Shown piece by piece: positions 27,341 to 34,925 of a stretch of DNA of 64,000 nucleotides. The stretch's first letter is position 1; each line of letters opens with the position of its first letter. Position numbers and translations under genes: made by a program. The DNA comes from Gellertiella hungarica (GTDB lineage: Bacteria > Pseudomonadota > Alphaproteobacteria > Rhizobiales > Rhizobiaceae): contig NZ_JACIEZ010000005.1 of assembly GCF_014197145.1 (NCBI RefSeq), forward strand, positions 186,001 to 250,000, read 5' to 3'. Below the pieces are notes generated by a model. The model had not been told where the DNA came from, searched no databases, and worked only from the letters and a program-made list of their open reading frames with translations.

Positions 27341-28117
27341 ATGAAAAAAACCATCGCAGCCCTGGTTCTCGCCGCCGCGGGCTTTGTTGCAGCCTCCGCC
27401 GGTGCGGCCGACAAGCTGGTCATCGGCACGGAAGGCGCCTATCCGCCCTTCAACAAGATCGAGGCCGACGGCAGCATCACCGGCTTCGACGTCGAGATCG
27501 GCCAGGCGCTCTGCGCCAAGATGGGGGCGGAATGCACCGTCGTCGCGCAGGATTGGGACGGCATCATTCCGGGCCTTCTCGCCAAGAAGTACGACATGAT
27601 CATCGCCTCGATGTTCATCACGGAAGAGCGCAAGAAGCAGGTCTCCTTCACCAATCCCTATTACCTCGCCGCCATGACGCGCGTGGTGCCGAAGGATAGC
27701 CCCCTGACGGATTTCAGCCCGGAAGCGATGCAGGGCAAGACCATCGGCGCCCAGTCCGGCACCACCCAGGCGGACTACATCTCCGCCGTCTATGCCGATG
27801 CGGAGATCAAGCTCTATCCCACCCAGGACGAGGTGAACCTCGACATGGTGAACGGCCGCCTCGACATGCAGGTCGGCGACATGCTGCCGCTGCTCGACTG
27901 GACGACCAAGAGCAAGGACGGCGAATGCTGCAAGATCGTCGGCGACCCGATCACCGATCCCAAGTTCGTCGGCGAGGGCGTCGGCATCGCCGTGCGCCAG
28001 GAAGACAACGCCCTGCGCGAAAAGCTGAACAAGGCCCTCGACGAAATCCGCGCCGACGGCTCCTACAAGAAGATCAACGACAAGTACTTCCCCATCGACG
28101 TCTACACGATGAAGTGA
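27341..28117 (+). CDS. Basic amino acid ABC transporter substrate-binding protein
   Basis: A 258-residue periplasmic receptor of the SBP_bac_3 family. Residues 1-22 form a signal peptide; the mature protein starts DKLVIGTEGAYPPFNKIEADG, has FDVEIGQALCAKMGAECTVVAQDWDGIIPGLLAKKYD, MFITEERKKQVSFTNPYY and the C-terminal ADGSYKKINDKYFPIDVY. These resemble HisJ/ArgT/AotJ proteins for arginine, ornithine, lysine or histidine. No permease or ATPase genes adjoin, so it is an orphan receptor that must work with a transporter encoded elsewhere. A strong terminator follows. Confidence 0.9.
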   Translation: MKKTIAALVLAAAGFVAASAGAADKLVIGTEGAYPPFNKIEADGSITGFDVEIGQALCAKMGAECTVVAQDWDGIIPGLLAKKYDMIIASMFITEERKKQVSFTNPYYLAAMTRVVPKDSPLTDFSPEAMQGKTIGAQSGTTQADYISAVYADAEIKLYPTQDEVNLDMVNGRLDMQVGDMLPLLDWTTKSKDGECCKIVGDPITDPKFVGEGVGIAVRQEDNALREKLNKALDEIRADGSYKKINDKYFPIDVYTMK

Positions 28118-28123
28118 GGTGCC

Positions 28124-28155
28124 AAGGGCGGGGTCATCCCCGCCCTTTTGGTTTT
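28124..28155 (+). terminator. Rho-independent terminator
   Basis: AAGGGCGGGG (28124-28133) and CCCCGCCCTT (28138-28147) form a perfect 10-bp stem with a TCAT loop, followed by TTGGTTTT, seven bases after the binding-protein stop. Confidence 0.9.
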
Positions 28156-28189
28156 CGGGGGAGATTGGCGCGTATGCAGCGCCGCACGG

Positions 28190-28460
28190 CGTCGAGTTTG
28201 CCGCACCGCACCCCCCTCTGTCCCTGCCGGGACATCTCCCCCTCAAGGGGGGAGATCGACCTTGCGGTTTTTGGTTTCCTCAAACAATGAACGTCTCATC
28301 CGCTGAAACGGTGGCTGGGGACTGCCATGATAACAGCATCCCGATCTCCCCCCTTGAGGGGGAGATGGCCGGCAGGCCAGAGGGGGGTGCAGATCTGCAA
28401 ACGCAACGCCGGCAGGCCAGAGGGGGGGTGCCGATCGGCAAAGCCGGCAGAGGGGTGCAG
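28190..28460 (+). repeat. Mosaic hairpin repeat, copy 3
   Basis: Forward orientation: left hairpin near 28232-28257, core with CTCATCCGCTGAAACGGTGG at 28296-28315, right hairpin near 28342-28365, then CACCCC/GAGGGGGGTGC modules. The rest of the gap to 28610 (CACCACCCGAACCCGCAGCC and on) contains no gene. Confidence 0.85.
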
Positions 28461-28610
28461 CACAACAAACCCCACGCCACCACCCGAACCCGCAGCCGCC
28501 CCCTTGCCAATGCGGGGCGAACGTGGCATCAGGCGCGTCCTTCGCGGTGGCGCCGGTGGAACCAGGCCCGCCATTTCCCACACCGACAGCGGCAGACAGG
28601 AGTGACGGGC

Positions 28611-29891
28611 ATGGCTCGGGCATTGGGTTTTGATTTTGGCACGACGAATTCGGTGATGGCGTCGGCGGAGAACGGGGCGACGCGGTCGATGCATTTCGTC
28701 AGCCCGGCGGGCGAGCAGGATGCGATGCGCACGGCGCTGTCCTTCCTGAAGAAGCGCGACATGACGCTGAATGCGGAGGCCGGGCAGGCCGCGATACGGC
28801 AGTTCATCGACAATCCCGGCGATTGCCGCTTTCTCCAGTCGATCAAGACCTTCGCGGCAAGCCCGCTGTTCCAGGCGACGCTGATCTTTGCCCGGCGCAC
28901 GAGCTTCGAGGACCTGATGGAAACCTTCGTGGATCGGCTGAGGGCTTACGCGGGGGCGGCCTGGCCGCAGGAGCCGGGCCGGCTGGTGGTGGGAAGGCCG
29001 GTGGCCTTTGCCGGCGCCAATCCGGACGAGGCGCTGGCGCTGCAGCGCTACGGCGAGGCGCTGTCGCGCCTCGGCTTTCCCGATATCCACTATGTCTACG
29101 AGCCGGTCGCGGCGGCCTTCTTCTTTGCCCAGCAGCTGAAAAGCGATGCCACCGTGCTGGTTGCCGATTTCGGCGGCGGCACGACCGACTATTCGCTGAT
29201 CCGCTTCGAGCGGGAGGCGGGGCGGCTGCGCGCACGGCCGATCGGCCATTCGGGCGTGGGCGTTGCCGGCGACCATTTCGACTTCCGCATCGTCGACAAC
29301 GTGGTGTCGCCGGAGATCGGCAAGGGCACGACCTTCCGCAGCTTCGACAAGAAGCTGGAGGTGCCCGGCGGCTACTACGCCAATTTCGGCCGGTGGAACC
29401 AGCTGTCGATCTTCAAGACCTCGAAGGAGTTCCAGGAGCTGAAGAAGCTGGTGCGCGTCGCCGACCGGCCCGACATGCTGGAGCTGTTCATCGATCTCGT
29501 CGATCACGACGAGGGTTTCCCGCTCTACCAGTCGGTGTCGCGGCTGAAGATGGCGCTGTCCTCGGCCGAGGAGGCGGAGTTCGATTTCGCGCCGCTCGGT
29601 CCGGCGGGCCGCAAGACCGTCCGCCGTGCGGATTTCGAGCGCTGGATCGCGCCGGATCTCGCCCGCATCGAAGGGGCGCTGGACGAGGTGCTGGCCAGCA
29701 CCGAAACACCGGCCGGCGCGATAGACAAGGTGTTCCTCACCGGCGGCACCTCCTTCGTGCCCGCCGTGCGCCGGATCTTTTCCGAACGCTTTGCGGCGGA
29801 CCGCATCGAAAGCGGCGGCGAGCTGATCTCCATCGCCCATGGGCTGGCCCTCATCGGCGAGCGCGACGACATTGCGGAGTGGACGGCCTGA
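28611..29891 (+). CDS. HSP70-like protein (YegD type)
   Basis: A 426-residue actin-fold ATPase. It has phosphate loop 1 (GFDFGTTNSVM), the second phosphate loop (LVADFGGGTTDYSLIRF) and the adenosine motif (VFLTGGTSFVPAVRRIF). It lacks the substrate-binding beta domain and lid of DnaK, matching the shorter YegD-like chaperone homologues, whose role is not established. The ATG at 28611 is preceded by CAGGAGTGACGGG; the upstream frame runs through repeat copy 3 and is not coding. The glycosylase-like gene follows 47 bp later. Confidence 0.88.
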   Translation: MARALGFDFGTTNSVMASAENGATRSMHFVSPAGEQDAMRTALSFLKKRDMTLNAEAGQAAIRQFIDNPGDCRFLQSIKTFAASPLFQATLIFARRTSFEDLMETFVDRLRAYAGAAWPQEPGRLVVGRPVAFAGANPDEALALQRYGEALSRLGFPDIHYVYEPVAAAFFFAQQLKSDATVLVADFGGGTTDYSLIRFEREAGRLRARPIGHSGVGVAGDHFDFRIVDNVVSPEIGKGTTFRSFDKKLEVPGGYYANFGRWNQLSIFKTSKEFQELKKLVRVADRPDMLELFIDLVDHDEGFPLYQSVSRLKMALSSAEEAEFDFAPLGPAGRKTVRRADFERWIAPDLARIEGALDEVLASTETPAGAIDKVFLTGGTSFVPAVRRIFSERFAADRIESGGELISIAHGLALIGERDDIAEWTA

Positions 29892-29938
29892 GGCAGCGCG
29901 CTTGAAAAGCCGCGCCCGGGTCGGATAAGGTCGAACCC

Positions 29939-30817
29939 ATGATCCAGCTCCAAGACCTTCCGCCCGACGCGCTCGCGGCCCTCCTGCATTTCTATGCGGA
30001 TGCGGGCGTCGACGTGCTGATGGAAGACGAGCCGGTGGATCGCTTTGCGGAATTTGCCGCCGAGCGGCAGGCGCGCGGCATGGCGATGCAGGCACAGCGC
30101 GCCGCGGCCGCGCCGCAGGCAACAGGCCAGCCCCAGCGGGGCGAGCGCGGTGCCGCACCCCAGCGCCCGGCACCCGCCGGCGCCCAGCCCATTCCCCTCC
30201 CCGATCAGGAAGCGGTTGCCGAGGCGCGCCGGGTCGCGGCCGCGGCCATGACACTCGAGGATCTCCGGGGCGCCATCGATGCCTTCGATCATTGCGGGCT
30301 GAAGCGCGGCGCGCGCTCCACCATCCTTGCCGGCGGCGAATGCCATACGGGCATCATGGTGGTGGGCGCCATTCCGGGCTCGGACGAGGATGCCGGCGGC
30401 ACCGCCTTTGCCGGGCGCTCCGGCGCGCTCTTCGACCGCATGCTCTCCTCCATCGGGCTGACGCGGGAGAAGGTCGCCGCGGTCACGGCCCTGCCCTGGC
30501 GTCCGCCGGGCAATCGCCAGCCGACACAGGCGGAGATGGATATCTGCCGCCCCTTCGTCGAGCGGCAGATCGCGCTTTGCAATCCGCGCATCGTGCTGGT
30601 GCTGGGCAATTTCGCCGCGCGCTACCTCATCGATCCCAATGCCTCGATCCAGCTGATCCGCGGCGAGTGGAAGCGGCTGCAGGTGGAGGACAGGGCCATT
30701 CCGGCGCTGCCGAGCCTGCATCCGGACGATCTGCTGCGCGCGCCCGCCTCGAAGCGCCTCGCCTGGCAGGATCTTCTCGCCTTCCGGCAGAAGCTCGACG
30801 AGCTCGGTCTCGGCTGA
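29939..30817 (+). CDS. Uracil-DNA glycosylase-like protein with incomplete Fe-S ligands
   Basis: A 292-residue protein. After a Gln/Ala/Pro-rich linker (about residues 35-85) it has a family-4-type glycosylase domain: VVGAIPGSDEDAGGTAFAGRSGALFDRML, WRPPGNRQP, ICRPFVERQIALCNPRIVLVLG and the HPDDLLR motif. In family-4 enzymes four cysteines hold a [4Fe-4S] cluster. Here alignment by eye keeps only two (HCGL and DICRP); the partner positions read F (AFDHC) and W (LPWRPP). Motif 1 is also altered (GAIPG where GEAPG/GEGPG is usual). It may be a divergent glycosylase without the cluster. Substrate is unproved. Confidence 0.75.
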   Translation: MIQLQDLPPDALAALLHFYADAGVDVLMEDEPVDRFAEFAAERQARGMAMQAQRAAAAPQATGQPQRGERGAAPQRPAPAGAQPIPLPDQEAVAEARRVAAAAMTLEDLRGAIDAFDHCGLKRGARSTILAGGECHTGIMVVGAIPGSDEDAGGTAFAGRSGALFDRMLSSIGLTREKVAAVTALPWRPPGNRQPTQAEMDICRPFVERQIALCNPRIVLVLGNFAARYLIDPNASIQLIRGEWKRLQVEDRAIPALPSLHPDDLLRAPASKRLAWQDLLAFRQKLDELGLG

Positions 30818-31025
30818 GCCGGTCGCCGCGGCCGGACGGACAGGAGAAACCGGCGGATTTGAGGCCATTCCCTGCGCCCAGCGCATGGCTGCCCGGCGCT
30901 TCGCGGCGATGACATTTCAACAGTCTGTCTTATTCTGCCTGTAGGGGGAGGTCGACCGCAGGGTTCTTGTGGGCTCCACGCGAATCCGCACGTTCAACCG
31001 GATCTGAAGACAGAGATCGACCGCC

Positions 31026-31214
31026 ATGAACAATCGTATCAACCGTGTCCATTCCGCTTTCGAAAGCCTTCAGGCCGCGATTCTGATGCAGCGGCTGTCG
31101 GTCCGGGGGCGGCCCGCCTGCTTTGCCACCAACGAACAGCTGAGCGCGCTCGGCCTCAGCCGCCCGGGATCGCGCGCGGCACGCCGCGGGGAAGGACCCT
31201 TCGAGTTCCGCTGA
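31026..31214 (+). CDS. Small hypothetical protein
   Basis: A 62-residue basic frame (MNNRINRVHSAFESLQAAILMQRL...) ending eight bases before the convergent two-HTH gene. GAGATCGACC precedes the ATG, a weak ribosome site. Composition (several Arg, no hydrophobic segment) is consistent with a small cytosolic protein. No family was recognised, and it could be a chance frame. Confidence 0.35.
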   Translation: MNNRINRVHSAFESLQAAILMQRLSVRGRPACFATNEQLSALGLSRPGSRAARRGEGPFEFR

Positions 31215-31221
31215 GGGGCGT

Positions 31222-32169
31222 TCAGGCCGCCGGAGCAGCCGCGGCAATCGCCGCGTGGAAGGCGTGGTCGAGGTGGGAAAGCTTGACCGCCTGCCAGGCG
31301 CCGTATTCCAGCAGGAAGTGCTTGCAGATCCAGAGATCCGCCTTCCGGCGCTGGCCGCTCCAGCCGATGATGCCGGCCTCGGCCGCCTTGCGGAACAGGC
31401 GCTGCAGATAGGTGTGCGACATCATGTATTCGTCGGCCATGGAGCGGATGTTGATCGATCCGACGCTGTAGCGCCCGTCCTCGTCCGGCTCGATGGCGGC
31501 GCAGCGCGCCACCAGCTCGTCCATGACGAGGGCGCCGCCTTCGGTCCACTGGAAAAGCCCGACATTCGGCGGCGGCTCCAGCCAGCGGGTATCGCTGAGG
31601 CAGGCACGCGCCATGCGCGGCTGCGCATCCGCAAAGAGGCCGCGTTCGGACAGGCAGATCTCGTGCCGGGTCCCGCCATCGATGCTGTCGAGAACCGAAA
31701 GATTGACCTCGAACCAGCGGCGCATGGCCTCTTCGGCAAGTTCGGTCACCTCCACCCGGCGGCGGCGGCTGCGCGTGCCGTCCGGCGGCGGCACGTCCCG
31801 GCCGTAGCGGTAATGGCGCATCTCTTCCATGAAGTTGAGCACCGTGTTGCGGCTTGCGGCGGAGGTGGCGGTAATGAGGTCGCGAAGGCGGCCGACCGTC
31901 AGGCCGGAATTCTTGTCTTCGGGGCGGTATTCGAGATGCAGCGCGACGGCGCCCTGCGCCAGCAGCCAGCGCTGGTGGGAGGCAAGCGTGCGGCCAAGGC
32001 GGGGATTGGTGCCGAAGACGGCGCGCAGGCCGTGGGCCAGCGCCGCGAGCGCCTGAAGCAGGCCGGGATGCGCGGCAATGACCTCCGGCGCGAGGGGACG
32101 CGACGGCTCTCCGGACGCCTGCTCTTTCGGCGGCGAGGATGAAGATGTTGGCACTGCCAGATTTTGCAT
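31222..32169 (-). CDS. Unrecognised protein with two helix-turn-helix-like regions
   Basis: A 315-residue soluble protein not assigned to a family. One HTH-like stretch lies at about residues 90-115 (LTVGRLRDLITATSAASRNTVLNFMEEM) and a second near residues 230-260 (SIRSMADEYMMSHTYLQRLFRKAAEAG), resembling regulators with two winged helices. Between them are an arginine-rich RSRRRRVEVTE and a Trp-rich segment. The gene stands alone; 271 A/T-rich bases separate it from the divergent MFS gene, which it could control. Confidence 0.6.
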   Translation of the reverse strand: MQNLAVPTSSSSPPKEQASGEPSRPLAPEVIAAHPGLLQALAALAHGLRAVFGTNPRLGRTLASHQRWLLAQGAVALHLEYRPEDKNSGLTVGRLRDLITATSAASRNTVLNFMEEMRHYRYGRDVPPPDGTRSRRRRVEVTELAEEAMRRWFEVNLSVLDSIDGGTRHEICLSERGLFADAQPRMARACLSDTRWLEPPPNVGLFQWTEGGALVMDELVARCAAIEPDEDGRYSVGSINIRSMADEYMMSHTYLQRLFRKAAEAGIIGWSGQRRKADLWICKHFLLEYGAWQAVKLSHLDHAFHAAIAAAAPAA

Positions 32170-32440
32170 TACTTGACCCGGTGCTTGAACCCGACGGCAA
32201 ACCAGCCGCCTGTTCCGCAGATCGGACAGACTCTCATCCCGTCCGCACAGGCAAATTGCTCTTTTTGTTCTTTTAAATCAAGAACAATACTAATGTTCGG
32301 TTAATGTAAGGCATTTAAATAAAACGCCGATCCGTAACGGAAAAACGCCTGTCGCAATTGACGCCGCCATCAGTCTGCCGCTTTCGCGATGATATCGGGG
32401 AGCCGCGCGCTTCCGCCCTCGCCAGCCACGGGATTTCTCC

Positions 32441-33667
32441 ATGCTTCGCAGCCTGTTTTCCATCGCCAGCCTCATGGCCTCCACCCTGCTGATGATGGTG
32501 GGATTCGGCCTGATGAACTACATGCTGCCGATCCGTTCGCTGAACGAGGGCTGGTCGACCATCGTGATCTCGCTGATAGCGACCGGCTACACGTTCGGCT
32601 TCACCCTGTCCTGCATCGTCACGCCCTTCTTCGTGCGGCGCGTGGGGCATGTGCGGGTCTTCGCGGCGCTGATCACGCTGCTGACGGTGGGCATTCTCCT
32701 CTGCGCGCTGATGGTGGAATGGCGCGCCTGGTTCTTCTTCCGCATGGTGTCGGGCTTTGCCATTGCCGGCGCCTACCTGATCATCGAAAGCTGGCTGAAC
32801 GAGCGGGTCAACAACGACAATCGCGGCACGCTGTTTTCGGTCTACATGATCACCTGCCTCGTGGGCTCCATCGGCGGGCAGTATCTCGTGCCGCTCGGCG
32901 ACATCGACAAGCCGGACCTCTTCATTCTCTGCGGCGTCATCTTCTCGCTGGCTCTGCTGCCGACCGCGCTGTCGACGGCGGAAACGCCCGCGCCGATCGC
33001 CAAGGCGACCTTCAACCTCACCCGTCTGCTGAAGCGTTCGCCGATCGCCTTCTGGGGCTCGCTGCTGTCGGGCGCGCTTTCGGGCACCTGGGCCAGCCTC
33101 GGCGGCGTCTATACGCAGAAGGCAGGCCTCAGCACCGCCGAGGGCGCGACGCTGCTGGCTGCGGCGCTCGCCGGCGGAGCGGTCTCGCAGATGCCCATCG
33201 GGCGTCTGTCGGACCGGATCGACCGCCGATACGTGATGATCGGCTGCGGGATAACGGGCGTTCTCGCCTGTGCCGCGATGAGCCTTGCCGGCGGTTTCAG
33301 CACCTACCTGCTCTATGCCGGCGCCTTCCTCGTCGGCACCGTGCTCTATCCGGTCTATGCGCTCAACGTCGCCCATGCCAACGACCGCGCGGAGCCGGAG
33401 GAATATGTGATGATCTCCTCAGGCATCATGATCCTCTACGGTCTCGGCACGGTTTCCGGGCCGCTGATGGGCGGCACGGCCATGGAATATGTCGGGCCGA
33501 ACGGGCTGCTCTGGTTCCTGGCGACCGCCTTTGCGCTCTATGCGGGCTATGCCTTCTGGCGCATGCAGCGCCGCGTGACCGACACGCGGGATGCGGCGAC
33601 AGACTTCCACGCCATGCCGATCCCCATGCAGGGGACGGAAGGCGTGTCGCCGCTCTCGGAAGGCTGA
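32441..33667 (+). CDS. Major facilitator superfamily transporter (YcaD-like)
   Basis: A 408-residue membrane protein with about 12 transmembrane segments. The MFS loop motif between TM2 and TM3 reads VRRVGHVRVF; the second-half copy is GRLSDRIDRRYVM. The opening (ASLMASTLLMMVGFGLMNYMLPIR) and the segment VSGFAIAGAYLIIESWLNERVNNDNRGTLF resemble the YcaD subgroup. Substrate is unknown. It converges on the EamA gene with only three bases between stops. Confidence 0.88.
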   Translation: MLRSLFSIASLMASTLLMMVGFGLMNYMLPIRSLNEGWSTIVISLIATGYTFGFTLSCIVTPFFVRRVGHVRVFAALITLLTVGILLCALMVEWRAWFFFRMVSGFAIAGAYLIIESWLNERVNNDNRGTLFSVYMITCLVGSIGGQYLVPLGDIDKPDLFILCGVIFSLALLPTALSTAETPAPIAKATFNLTRLLKRSPIAFWGSLLSGALSGTWASLGGVYTQKAGLSTAEGATLLAAALAGGAVSQMPIGRLSDRIDRRYVMIGCGITGVLACAAMSLAGGFSTYLLYAGAFLVGTVLYPVYALNVAHANDRAEPEEYVMISSGIMILYGLGTVSGPLMGGTAMEYVGPNGLLWFLATAFALYAGYAFWRMQRRVTDTRDAATDFHAMPIPMQGTEGVSPLSEG

Positions 33668-33670
33668 GGC

Positions 33671-34600
33671 CTACCGGACGGAAATTTCCGGCACGCGCGT
33701 TGCCCGCTGCAGCTTCTGCTCCCGGTGGATGATGTAGATGCCCGCCCCGATGGTGATCGCCGTGCCGACCAGCATGGTCGGGGCCGGCACCTCCGAAAAC
33801 AGCAGCCACGACACGGGAATGCCGAACAGGATCGAGGAATATTCGAAGGGCGCGATGGTCGAGACTTCCGCGTGGCGGTAGCTTTCCGTCAGGAAGATCT
33901 GCGCCACGCCGCCGGCAAAGCCGGCCAGCACCAGCAGCAGCGTCTGGTGAAGCGAAAGCCAGCTCCAGCCGAAGGGCAGCGTCAGAAGCGCGAGCAGCGC
34001 CGAGGTGATCGAGAAATAGAGGACGATCGTCGTGGTCTTTTCCGTCCTCACCAGAATGCGGATCTGGATCATGGCCAACGCCGCGCCGGCCGCGCCGAAC
34101 AGCACCACGATCGCCCCGATGGCGGCATCCGATCCGAATCCTTCCGTTTCGAACAGGGTGAGCTTCGGCCAGAGGATGATGAGCACGCCCACAAGCCCCA
34201 CCGCCACCGCGCTCCAGCGATAGATGCGCACCGGCTCGCTGAGCAGCGCCCAGGCAAAGAAGACCGAGAAGAGCGGCATCGCATAGTTCAGCGCGATCCA
34301 TTCCGGCAGCGGCAATACCGTCAGGCTGTAGAAGCCGCAGCCCATGGACAGCACGCCGATGAAGCCGCGCTTGAAATGGCCGAAGGGGCTTTCCGTCACG
34401 AAGGAGGACCGGAGCTCGCCGCGCCAGAGCAGGTAGCCCATGATCGGCACCAGCGCGAAGGCGGACCGGTAGAAGGTGATCTGCCCCGCATTCACCCCCG
34501 TGCCGGCGAGCTTGATGAGCGTCTGCATCGCCAGGAAGATTCCGACGGAACACAGTTTCAGGGCAATGCCCCGCATGGGGCCGGAAGAGATATCGGGCAT
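33671..34600 (-). CDS. EamA/DMT-family transporter
   Basis: A 309-residue membrane protein with about ten hydrophobic helices in two EamA repeats. The first repeat has FYRSAFALVPIMGYLLWRGELR and the second YFSITSALLALLTLPFGW and AEVSTIAPFEYSSILFGIPVSWLLFSEVP, the typical family ending. Such carriers move amino acids, nucleotides or other metabolites, often outward; the substrate cannot be read. The start at 34600 fits the first helix; an upstream frame to 34684 is not supported. Confidence 0.85.
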   Translation of the reverse strand: MPDISSGPMRGIALKLCSVGIFLAMQTLIKLAGTGVNAGQITFYRSAFALVPIMGYLLWRGELRSSFVTESPFGHFKRGFIGVLSMGCGFYSLTVLPLPEWIALNYAMPLFSVFFAWALLSEPVRIYRWSAVAVGLVGVLIILWPKLTLFETEGFGSDAAIGAIVVLFGAAGAALAMIQIRILVRTEKTTTIVLYFSITSALLALLTLPFGWSWLSLHQTLLLVLAGFAGGVAQIFLTESYRHAEVSTIAPFEYSSILFGIPVSWLLFSEVPAPTMLVGTAITIGAGIYIIHREQKLQRATRVPEISVR

Positions 34601-34925
34601 GGCATCTTTCACGAGGGGCAGTGCACGGGGCTCGGCACGATCGCGGCGGCAAGCGCCGCCGCCCCGGCACTCTATCCGACCCATCGTGGCCGGGTCATGA
34701 AAAAAGGTGATGCCGCGGCAAATAGATATGATGGACGGGCGGGGATTTTCCCGGAACGTCTTCAGCGCGATGTCGTTCTGGGGTTAATTAACGTCAATTT
34801 TAATAATAATTCAGAATTGTATGCCAGCATCACTGTAGCAGGACTGGCTACTTACACTTCCCGAGGGGTTTCCGAGGCGCGCCAGAATGACAGCTCAAGA
34901 CCAAAGATCCGAACCGGGAACGACC

